This document shows, piece after piece, positions 8,554 to 16,248 of a stretch of DNA of 64,000 nucleotides (the stretch's first letter is position 1; every line of letters starts with the position of its first letter). This stretch comes from Thiodiazotropha sp040506275 (GTDB lineage Bacteria > Pseudomonadota > Gammaproteobacteria > Chromatiales > Chromatiaceae): contig JBEVXD010000004.1 in assembly GCA_040506275.1 (NCBI GenBank), forward strand, positions 372,001 through 436,000. Direction: 5' to 3'. Both the position numbers and the translations under genes were made by a program. Under the pieces are notes generated by a model that saw nothing but the letters and a program-made list of their open reading frames with translations, did not search any database and was not told the origin of the DNA.

Positions 8554-9864
8554 TCATGTTTCGACCAGAGTTTCCTGAAAGCTCATTCTTTGATTTAAAA
8601 GATCTATCAGTGTCTGGTGCTCGAATTGCTCGACTACATCTGCAATGAACCCCCGGCATAGCAAACGCCTGGCCTGCTGTTCATCGAGTCCACGTGAACG
8701 CATATAGAACATCGCCTGTTGATCCAGCTGTCCTACTGTCGTGCCATGACTACAGACCACATCGTCAGCCAGAATCATCAACTGGGGTTTGGTGTCCACT
8801 TCAGCCCGCCGCGACAACATCAGATTGGCATTATGTAAATGGGCTTCACTCTTTTGAGCCTGTTCACCCACCTGAATAAGACCATCAAAGACGGCTCTGC
8901 CGGAACCATTCAGAATACCTTTGAAGTTTTCTCTGCTCGTGCAGCGAGGAACCCGATGATCAACGTTAAGATGAAAATCACTCAACTGACCTTCACCGAC
9001 CATATACAGACCGTCCAACTCACAATGGGCATCGGGTTGCATAAAACGATTATGAAGAACCGTTCGTGACCATCGCCCCCCGACCGAAGCATTAACACCA
9101 CAATAACTTGCCTTTCCCTGTAATGAGATATGAATATCGCTTAGGTGGTAAGTCTGGGGACTCTCCAATTGAAGTCGTTTATGACTCAGGCTGGCAGATT
9201 CTGCCAAACTGATTTCATAGACCAGATGATTGAAAGAGCTGACACCCTCCTCAAGTGGCAGGCATCGTTCAATCAACTCAGCCTCAGCACCCGCCTCCAT
9301 CAATAACAGATGGCGTGTTGGTACTTTACAGCCATTTGCCTGACCACTGGTCAAATGCAATAACTCTATTGGGTCTGTCAGCTTGGTCCCCTCAAGCACC
9401 TGAATCAAAACACCATCTTGAAAGCTCGCAAGATTGAGGGCGGTAAACCCATCATCTCCTAATCCGGTCAGTGTTCCCACCGCTTCAAGTGCCTTACGAT
9501 CCCCTTGTGCGATAGCAGACCTCAAGCTGGTAATCTCGACCCCCTCTTGCTGACACTCGGAAAGGTCGGGTTGGTAGACCCCGTCAACAAACACCAAACG
9601 ACCAGCAACCTGTTGCTGAAGAAAAAGTGCTTCAACTGCCAAATGACTCACCCTGGGCTCTGTGGGTGGTGTAGTAAATTCCTGCTTGAGTAGACCCTCA
9701 ACACTGGTATAGCGCCACGCTTCAAGCCGTGTATTGGGATAGCCAACCGCCTCAAATCGTTCCAATGCCGCCAGACGACGATCAACTAGACAATCTTCCG
9801 GTTTCATCAGGCATTCGATGCTGTGTCGCGCCTTCTTTCTGCACTCAGCCAATGGAGCATTCAC
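8554..9864 (-). CDS. sufD: SufD, SufBCD scaffold subunit
   Basis: 436-residue SufD. It forms the SufBC2D scaffold on which Fe-S clusters are built in the cytoplasm. The family core is seen in the beta-helix region with YCGVNASVGGRWSRTVLHNRFMQPD and the C-terminal EVDTKPQLMILADDV and CSHGTTVGQLD, including the conserved His. The start ATG overlaps the sufC stop by four bases, so translation is coupled. Length is normal for the family. Confidence 0.95.
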   Translation of the reverse strand: MNAPLAECRKKARHSIECLMKPEDCLVDRRLAALERFEAVGYPNTRLEAWRYTSVEGLLKQEFTTPPTEPRVSHLAVEALFLQQQVAGRLVFVDGVYQPDLSECQQEGVEITSLRSAIAQGDRKALEAVGTLTGLGDDGFTALNLASFQDGVLIQVLEGTKLTDPIELLHLTSGQANGCKVPTRHLLLMEAGAEAELIERCLPLEEGVSSFNHLVYEISLAESASLSHKRLQLESPQTYHLSDIHISLQGKASYCGVNASVGGRWSRTVLHNRFMQPDAHCELDGLYMVGEGQLSDFHLNVDHRVPRCTSRENFKGILNGSGRAVFDGLIQVGEQAQKSEAHLHNANLMLSRRAEVDTKPQLMILADDVVCSHGTTVGQLDQQAMFYMRSRGLDEQQARRLLCRGFIADVVEQFEHQTLIDLLNQRMSFQETLVET

Positions 9865-10613
9865 GCCGCAACCCCTTCAAGAAGCCAACCATAGCCTTTA
9901 GCTTCCAACTCCAATGCCAACTCTTTTCCACCGGAGCGTATAATCCTGCCACCTGCAAGCACATGTACATGATCCGGTTCGATATAGTCGAGCAAACGCT
10001 GGTAGTGGGTCACAACAATCATTCCCCGATCTGGAGAGCGCAGCATATTGACCCCCTCGGCCACGGTGCGCAACGCATCGATATCAAGCCCGGAATCGGT
10101 CTCATCAAGAATTGCAAGATTAGGTTCCAACATCGCCATCTGCAGGATTTCGTTGCGTTTCTTTTCACCACCTGAAAATCCCGCATTGACTGACCGCTTA
10201 AGTAGTTTTTCATCAAGCTTCACCTGCTTGGCCTTCTCTTTAACCCGCTTCATGAAAGTCAGGGTATCGATCTCAGATTCCCCCCTGGCCTTGCGTATTG
10301 AATTCATCGACTCACGTAAGAAGGTCATGTTATTCACACCGGGCAGTTCCACTGGATACTGCATCGCTAAAAAGATACCTTTTTGAGCACGCTCTTCAGG
10401 CTCAAGGTCCAATAGATTATTCCCCATATAGGAAACTTCACCACCACTTACGGTATACCCATCACGACCTGAAAGAATATGAGCCAAAGTACTTTTTCCA
10501 GAACCGTTCGGCCCCATGATGGCATGTACTTCACCCGGCTTGATCTCAAGATCAATACCTCTCAGGATCTCCTTGCCCTCTACGCTGGCGGTCAAATTTT
10601 TAATCGATAACAT
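9861..10613 (-). CDS. sufC: SufC, Fe-S assembly ATPase
   Basis: 250-residue ABC-type ATPase that powers the SufBCD scaffold. Walker A GPNGSGKST (about 39-47), the family signature NAGFSGGEKKRNEILQM and Walker B LAILDETDSGLDIDAL are intact, with the switch His in VVTHYQRLLDYI. I chose ATG 10613 because GAGGAG lies eight bases upstream and the length becomes canonical; an upstream ATG at 10631 would hide that site. It is 40 bases after sufB and overlaps sufD. Confidence 0.95.
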   Translation of the reverse strand: MLSIKNLTASVEGKEILRGIDLEIKPGEVHAIMGPNGSGKSTLAHILSGRDGYTVSGGEVSYMGNNLLDLEPEERAQKGIFLAMQYPVELPGVNNMTFLRESMNSIRKARGESEIDTLTFMKRVKEKAKQVKLDEKLLKRSVNAGFSGGEKKRNEILQMAMLEPNLAILDETDSGLDIDALRTVAEGVNMLRSPDRGMIVVTHYQRLLDYIEPDHVHVLAGGRIIRSGGKELALELEAKGYGWLLEGVAA

Positions 10614-10653
10614 CTCTAACTCCTCACTCATACTGCACGATTTGTATTACTGC

Positions 10654-12099
10654 TTAGCCAACAGCCCCTTCAAGACTCACTGCGAGCAGTTTTTGAGCCT
10701 CTACCGCAAATTCCATCGGTAACTCTTTAAAGACCTCTTTGCAGAAACCATTGATGATCATCGACACAGCGTCCTCTTCAGAGAGCCCACGTTGTCGACA
10801 ATAAAAAAGCTGATCTTCGCTGACTTTAGAGGTGGTCGCTTCATGCTCCACCTGGGCAGTGGGATTCTTTACTTCGATGTATGGAAATGTATGTGCCGCA
10901 CAACGATCACCGATCAACAGAGAATCGCAACGGGTATGATTGCGTGCATTTTCTGCCTTGGCTGCCACTCTGACCAATCCACGATAAGCATTACTGCTGT
11001 TCATTGCAGATATACCTTTTGAGACAATGGTGCTGCGGCTGTTTTCACCAATATGAATCATTTTAGTGCCGGTATCTGCCTGCTGATAACCCTTGGTTAC
11101 CGCGACTGAATAGAATTCACCCAATGTATCCTTACCGCGCAATATGCAACTGGGATATTTCCAGGTAACCGCTGATCCTGTCTCTACTTGCGTCCATGAA
11201 ATGTGGGAGCGATCGCCGCGGCAATCTCCACGTTTGGTTACAAAATTGTAGATGCCACCCCGACCTTCCATATCCCCTGGATACCAATTCTGCACCGTCG
11301 AATATTTAATCCTGGCATCTTCAAGTGCCACTAATTCGACAACTGCTGCGTGCAACTGATTTTCATCCCGCATGGGTGCGGTACACCCCTCAAGATAACT
11401 CACCTCGCTGCCCTCTTCCGCCACAATCATGGTGCGTTCAAACTGACCTGTCTTGGCCTCATTGATACGAAAATAGGTAGACAATTCCATCGGACATTTA
11501 ACCCCCTTGGGGATAAACACAAAGGTTCCATCACTGAACACTGCACTGTTGAGCGCAGCAAAAAAGTTGTCTTTATAGGGCACTACTGAACCCAGGTACT
11601 GGCTAACCAATTCAGGATATTCACGCAGCGCTTCTGACATGGAACAGAAGATGACACCTACCTCGCTGAGGTTCTCGCGAAAGGTAGTGGCAACCGACAC
11701 GCTATCGAACACAGCATCAACAGCAACACCCGATAAGGCCTTCTGTTCCTCTATAGGTATACCCAGTTTTTCGTAAGTCGCCAGCAATTCTGGATCCACT
11801 TGATCCAGACTCTCAAGTGTGGCTGGTGCCTTCGGTGATGAGTAGTATGAAATAGCCTGAAAATCGATCGGGGGGTGGTTGATTTTTGCCCATTCCGGCT
11901 CATCCAGTGTTAACCAGTAACGGTAGGCTTCCAGACGTTTCTCCAGCATCCACTCCGGCTCCTCCTTACGTGCAGAGATGGCACGAATAACCGCTTCACT
12001 CAGACCAGGGGGAAAGGTATCCGATTCTATCTGTGTAACAAAGCCTTGCGCATATTCGCTTTCAATCAAGGCTTCCATTTCTGTACTGGTTTGACCCAT
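10654..12099 (-). CDS. sufB: SufB, Fe-S scaffold subunit
   Basis: 481-residue SufB, the main scaffold subunit on which the nascent Fe-S cluster is assembled. Recognisable blocks are VPYKDNFFAALNSAVFSDG, GVKCPMELSTYFRIN, WKYPSCILRGKDTLGEFYSV and NHTRCDSLLIGDRCAAHTFP, with the conserved Cys and His residues. ATG 12099 follows a TTGGAG element eight bases upstream; an in-frame TTG at 12111 is less likely. It is the first assembly gene of the minus-strand operon, 43 bases after the small membrane protein gene. Confidence 0.95.
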   Translation of the reverse strand: MGQTSTEMEALIESEYAQGFVTQIESDTFPPGLSEAVIRAISARKEEPEWMLEKRLEAYRYWLTLDEPEWAKINHPPIDFQAISYYSSPKAPATLESLDQVDPELLATYEKLGIPIEEQKALSGVAVDAVFDSVSVATTFRENLSEVGVIFCSMSEALREYPELVSQYLGSVVPYKDNFFAALNSAVFSDGTFVFIPKGVKCPMELSTYFRINEAKTGQFERTMIVAEEGSEVSYLEGCTAPMRDENQLHAAVVELVALEDARIKYSTVQNWYPGDMEGRGGIYNFVTKRGDCRGDRSHISWTQVETGSAVTWKYPSCILRGKDTLGEFYSVAVTKGYQQADTGTKMIHIGENSRSTIVSKGISAMNSSNAYRGLVRVAAKAENARNHTRCDSLLIGDRCAAHTFPYIEVKNPTAQVEHEATTSKVSEDQLFYCRQRGLSEEDAVSMIINGFCKEVFKELPMEFAVEAQKLLAVSLEGAVG

Positions 12100-12142
12100 T
12101 GTCTGCTCCAATATTTAGTACCGCGTAAGATTGGTGTCCAAT

Positions 12143-12361
12143 CTAAATATAGAAATGTGTTTGGGCATTGCGGTGGCAACGGCTGGCCCCAAGATAGAGG
12201 CACAAGCCAGTTGCAATGAGTCCAACTGAAATGAATACAGCACCTAATTCAAGCGCGGCCAACATTAGAAACAACACGCCGAATCCAGCACTGATGACAC
12301 TCAGCAAAAGCACCGGACCTCCACAGCATTTAGGAGAAAATAAAATGTCGAAGCTGCTCAT
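12143..12361 (-). CDS. small two-TM protein resembling MerT/MerF metal transporters
   Basis: 72-residue membrane protein with two predicted TM helices. A Cys pair (SPKCCGGPVLL) sits at the start of TM1, and a second Cys-containing stretch (LCLYLGASRCHRN) ends TM2. The arrangement of CC at the first helix and an FISVGLI-type second helix recalls MerT/MerF mercuric-ion transporters, but no other mer gene is present. ATG 12361 has a GAGG element nine bases upstream; longer starts exist without one. It lies 43 bases ahead of sufB on the same strand, so it is probably the first gene of the suf transcript. The similarity is by pattern only, and the metal, if any, is unknown. Confidence 0.55.
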   Translation of the reverse strand: MSSFDILFSPKCCGGPVLLLSVISAGFGVLFLMLAALELGAVFISVGLIATGLCLYLGASRCHRNAQTHFYI

Positions 12362-12743
12362 CTCAAAATACCTCTGTCCCAATAGAGAGGGATCCATATC
12401 TAATAACATAGTAATATAGTCAGGTATTATGTATTGCAAGCTGTAAACCCAAGAGGAATACAGGGGAATAGATGAATCAAAATCTTATGGAGAATTTATT
12501 TATTCTAATAAATCAAATAGATAGGCAGCTTTAAGTTTAAAGAAATTGCAAGACTACCCTGTTATGGCAGGGGTTACAGTGCATACTTTTCCCTCTGCGT
12601 TCCTTACCTCTTTGTGAAAGTTACAAATATGATTAATCCAGGAATCAGGATTGACTACTCTCGCAAAGAGTTTCCTGATTACCTGCTATAGAGTTTCTGA
12701 GCCGAGATTAGAGATCAAGCCAAATAGCCTCCCTTTGGGGACC
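12362..12743. other. intergenic region, suf promoter side
   Basis: About 380 bases without a gene. It should contain the promoter of the minus-strand suf transcript. A nested inverted repeat AATCAGGA/TCCTGATT (12643-12650 with 12673-12680) lies downstream of the next minus-strand gene and may end its transcript, although it lacks a T run. No IscR gene is present, and I could not identify an IscR box with confidence. Confidence 0.4.
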
Positions 12744-13445
12744 TCACTCTTCAAGTATCGATTTCACACCCTTGGAAATGAGCCTTTCATAGAGAAATTT
12801 TTTCTTACCGTCCACATTGGCACCTAAACCACCCATCATGGTGAAAAGGTCATCAATAATTATCTCAGAGATATGTTGACCGTCCTGAAGTGACCCCTCA
12901 AGGTCCTTGTTCATTGCCAACATACAGGCCAGTGCGCCAATAACATTCAGTTTATCCAGCTCCAGATCTGTGCTTTCCAGCGGCTCAGATTGCGGGGAGA
13001 CCTGCTCGGGTTCTCCAGGAAGAATGCCGATGGTGGTACACATCTTGTGTAGATCATCCTGGTGGAAACTGATATCCGATGGATAGTTGAATGCATTCTC
13101 ACCTTTTTTGATATTGAGACCGATCAGTAACTCATCATCAAACACCAAAAACTTCCGAAAGAGCTCTTCTCTTATAACACCGTTAATACTCATGTGGTGA
13201 TCAATCAGCGCACTACTGCAAGAGACAGAGACACCTCTCTTCAGCTCTTTGACATCCGCAGGATAGAGTCTCAGATAACCATCGACATACACTCGTTCAT
13301 ATGAGCGCTCTTCTACTTCAACTGATGCAAATCCGGCAAAATGAAAATAGAGTCGATCGATCTCCCTTAGCACCTTTTCATCGCCAACAAAGTGGCTGGC
13401 GTCTTCCCAACTAAAAAATATATCGGCTTCACTCGTGAGAGTCAT
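12744..13445 (-). CDS. conserved hypothetical protein
   Basis: 233-residue soluble, acidic protein with no signal peptide or TM helix. I do not recognise the family. The N-terminal half is a mixed alpha/beta region (MTLTSEADIFFSWEDASHF onward). After a proline/glutamate-rich linker near 145-155, the C-terminal half looks helical and ends in a Gly-rich turn MMGGLGANVDGKKKF. A monocistronic gene between the suf operon and the MITE. The reading frame is long and uninterrupted. Confidence 0.7.
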   Translation of the reverse strand: MTLTSEADIFFSWEDASHFVGDEKVLREIDRLYFHFAGFASVEVEERSYERVYVDGYLRLYPADVKELKRGVSVSCSSALIDHHMSINGVIREELFRKFLVFDDELLIGLNIKKGENAFNYPSDISFHQDDLHKMCTTIGILPGEPEQVSPQSEPLESTDLELDKLNVIGALACMLAMNKDLEGSLQDGQHISEIIIDDLFTMMGGLGANVDGKKKFLYERLISKGVKSILEE

Positions 13446-13569
13446 GGTGCTTCCATCTCCTAACCTTATCCATATCCAGGTGTGATTCTAACCATTTATA
13501 ATAGTTAAAGAAAAGCAAACCACACATAAGGAAATCGTATTCAATGGATTTATGCCTGACACCTCTCTA

Positions 13570-13743
13570 TTAACCCGGCGACTAAGTATGTCGTCTTCAG
13601 GGTTTCAAAAGACAGGCCGAAGTGTGCCTGCCTGCAGACTGCGTTATCAAAACTTGCTGTAGGAGTGCTACAGCGGCGTTTTGATGCCTTGCCGCTGGCA
13701 GGCACACTTCGGCTGAAGGCAACATACTTAGTCGCCGGGTTAA
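13570..13743. mobile_element. hairpin MITE with 22-bp terminal inverted repeats and TA flanks
   Basis: A 174-bp element bounded by perfect 22-bp inverted repeats (13570-13591 and 13722-13743, outer end TTAACCCGGCGACTAAG) and flanked on both sides by TA (13568-13569 and 13744-13745). Nested pairs CCGAAGTGTGCCTGCC, ATCAAAAC and GCTGTAG make almost the whole element self-complementary. The TA duplication is typical of IS630/Tc1-mariner transposition. It has no transposase. It abuts the sdaA stop codon by three bases and may act as its terminator. Confidence 0.85.
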
Positions 13744-13746
13744 TAA

Positions 13747-15123
13747 TCAGCACTCAACAAGATTAACGGCTAAGCCACCACGGGAGGTCTCTTTGTATTT
13801 CGTCTGCATATCCGCACCGGTCTCACGCATTGTCATGATCACTTTGTCCAGGGAGATGAAATGGGAACCGTCACCCCGCAGCGCCATTCTAGAGGCATTT
13901 ATCGCCTTAACCGCTCCCATGGCATTCCGCTCTATACAGGGAACCTGCACCAGGCCACCCACGGGATCACAGGTCAAACCCAGATTATGTTCCATACCTA
14001 TTTCTGCGGCATTTTCGACCTGCTGAGGGGTACCCCCTAAAACCTCGGTCAGAGCACCCGCAGCCATGGAACATGCTGACCCGACTTCACCCTGACAGCC
14101 GACCTCGGCACCGGAAATTGATGCATTCTCTTTATAGAGTATGCCGATGGCACCGGCACACAGCAGGAAACGAACGATCCCATCCTCACTGGCGCCTGGA
14201 GAGAAGCGCCAGTAATAGTGTAATACCGCAGGAATAATCCCAGCCGCACCATTGGTCGGGGCAGTAACGACCCGGCCCCCGACTGCATTCTCTTCGTTCA
14301 CCGCAAGGGCAAAGAGATTAACCCAATCCATGGTTCCCAAAGGGACCGTACTCAGCTCAGCGTCATTACTTAATTGTCGGAATAACCTGGGTGCCCTGCG
14401 CTTGACCTTCAAACCACCAGGCAACAGACCTTCACTGACACACCCTTTTTCAACACACTGTCGCATAACTTGCCAGATCTCCAGCAACCTCTCCTTAATC
14501 GCTGTTTTGTCCTGCCAGACAGACTCATTCTCAAACATCAACTGACTGATAGAGAAACCATGTGACTCACACTGCTCAAGCAATTCACGACCGCTTTTAA
14601 AAGGGTATTTCTGTGGCGTCTGGTCTTCAACGATTTGTGGCTGCCCCTGCTCATCTGTTTGAACAACAAAGCCACCTCCCACAGAGTAGAACTGAGCTTC
14701 CCGCAAACTGCCTCCGTTTTCATCCAGGGCATAGAACTGCATCCCATTGGGATGTAGACCCAGTTGTTTCCTGCGATAAAAAACCAGATCATTTTCAGGG
14801 TCAAAAGGGATTATATGGCCACCATGGAGCTCGATCTCTCTCTCAACACGTACACTGTCCATACGTAAAGGAATAGCTTCAACTTCGACCTGTTCCGGTG
14901 TCTCACCTTGTAAACCAAGAATCAGCGCCTTATCCGTACCATGCCCTTTGCCGGTTGCGCCCAGCGAACCGTAGAGCTCAATTTTCAGGCGGCGGACTTC
15001 CGTCAGACATCCTGCTTCAGAAAGCTGCTCTACAAAACGCTTTGCAGCCAGCATCGGGCCCACAGTGTGGGAGCTGGAAGGTCCAATGCCGATTTTAAAG
15101 AGATCAAATACACTCACAGCCAT
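13747..15123 (-). CDS. sdaA: L-serine ammonia-lyase (iron-sulfur type)
   Basis: 458-residue single-chain L-serine dehydratase, which converts serine to pyruvate and ammonia in the cytoplasm. The N-terminal beta domain has GIGPSSSHTVGPM (about 12-24). The C-terminal alpha domain holds the cluster cysteines in GCQGEVGSACSMAAG, LTCDPVGG and VPCIERNAMG. Length is normal for E. coli SdaA-like enzymes. An AGAGGAA element precedes the ATG. Its stop codon lies three bases from the MITE. It may depend on the suf system just downstream for its [4Fe-4S] cluster. Confidence 0.95.
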   Translation of the reverse strand: MAVSVFDLFKIGIGPSSSHTVGPMLAAKRFVEQLSEAGCLTEVRRLKIELYGSLGATGKGHGTDKALILGLQGETPEQVEVEAIPLRMDSVRVEREIELHGGHIIPFDPENDLVFYRRKQLGLHPNGMQFYALDENGGSLREAQFYSVGGGFVVQTDEQGQPQIVEDQTPQKYPFKSGRELLEQCESHGFSISQLMFENESVWQDKTAIKERLLEIWQVMRQCVEKGCVSEGLLPGGLKVKRRAPRLFRQLSNDAELSTVPLGTMDWVNLFALAVNEENAVGGRVVTAPTNGAAGIIPAVLHYYWRFSPGASEDGIVRFLLCAGAIGILYKENASISGAEVGCQGEVGSACSMAAGALTEVLGGTPQQVENAAEIGMEHNLGLTCDPVGGLVQVPCIERNAMGAVKAINASRMALRGDGSHFISLDKVIMTMRETGADMQTKYKETSRGGLAVNLVEC

Positions 15124-15261
15124 GACACATTTCCTCTATTCCCGAATACGATGGTAGAACTGCTAGGAAAGCTAAACATCTCATAACAGCCAACAACAAT
15201 ATACCTACTTTCAACCGGGTGTAGCGCTACCCGATACTATTCACAGGCTCTCTGACAACGA

Positions 15262-16146
15262 CTATAGATGGGCCTTACCCATAGCTATGAACTGTTGCTG
15301 ATAGGCCAAATCTTTATCTTCCTTACGGTATGCCGCATAGAGCCTGCGCCTCATACCTTTGCGCCCCAGGCGAACACGTTTCACAGGAAGTGAGCCACAG
15401 GCCCTATTGGCCAACCAGTCCGGCAAAGCAGTCACCCCCCGTGACAATGCCACCAGTTGCAGCATGATTTCGATCGATTCAATCTGCTTATGTTCAGAGG
15501 GTTTTACACCTGCAGGCCAGAGAAAACCGTTAAGAATATCAAGTCGTTCAGCCTCCACAGGGAAAGTGATCATGGTTTCATTGGAGAGTTGTTGGGGTGT
15601 GACCCAATCCCGCTCAGACAAGGGATGGGTATCGGGAACAAGCAGTAACAGCTCGTACTCAAACAGAGTTTCATAGACCAAGCCGGGATGATCAACCCGA
15701 TCCGGGGTTATCAGCATATCGATATGGAAATTAAGAACCCCTTCGAATCCGCTGAAGCGGAAGCGTTGAAATATATCCACATCCAGATCGGAGTTCGATT
15801 CAAGATAATCTGCGATCACTCCGGTTAGCCACTCATAACAGGGGTAGCACTCCACTCCGAGACGCAACACCCCCCGCTTCCCTTCTGCATAGGCTTTCAG
15901 GGTGCGCTCGCTCTGTTCCAGCAAAGGTAAAACCTTATCTGCTGTCTCAAGAAGAAGACTACCCGCTTTGGTCAGGCGCAACCGTCTCCCCTCTTTAACC
16001 CAGATCTCCACCCCTGTTTTCTTTTCCAGATAACGTATCTGGTGAGAGAGGGCTGACTGACTCAAACAGAGTGCATTGGCCGCTTTGGTCAGTGTGCCAT
16101 GCTGCTGTAACGCTGAGACAATTCTTAGATGTGCAATGTCGATCAT
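15262..16146 (-). CDS. metR: LysR-family regulator of methionine synthesis
   Basis: 294-residue LysR-type regulator with an N-terminal helix-turn-helix (about 20-40, including LTKAANALCLSQSALSHQIR) and a C-terminal effector domain. Its divergent position 102 bases from metE and the sequence style (LRLGVECYPCYEWL) identify it as MetR, which activates metE with homocysteine as effector in relatives. The shared intergenic region should contain the MetR sites; I see the TTCATTTGAA palindrome at about 16228-16237 but no unambiguous box. Confidence 0.9.
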   Translation of the reverse strand: MIDIAHLRIVSALQQHGTLTKAANALCLSQSALSHQIRYLEKKTGVEIWVKEGRRLRLTKAGSLLLETADKVLPLLEQSERTLKAYAEGKRGVLRLGVECYPCYEWLTGVIADYLESNSDLDVDIFQRFRFSGFEGVLNFHIDMLITPDRVDHPGLVYETLFEYELLLLVPDTHPLSERDWVTPQQLSNETMITFPVEAERLDILNGFLWPAGVKPSEHKQIESIEIMLQLVALSRGVTALPDWLANRACGSLPVKRVRLGRKGMRRRLYAAYRKEDKDLAYQQQFIAMGKAHL

Positions 16147-16248
16147 ATATGTAGTATTTTCATGGTTCAGCCAATAATCATCATTATATATTCATCGTTT
16201 ACAGTTCTAAACTACCTCCCTGACATTCATTTGAAAAGGTTAGGGATC

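Noticed and set aside
13550..13753. Short minus-strand frame covering the MITE
   Set aside because: It is explained by the inverted repeats of the MITE and has no homologue that I recognise.
16147..16248. Possible cobalamin riboswitch ahead of metE
   Set aside because: The metR-metE gap is only about 100 bases, too short, and no B12-box pattern is seen.
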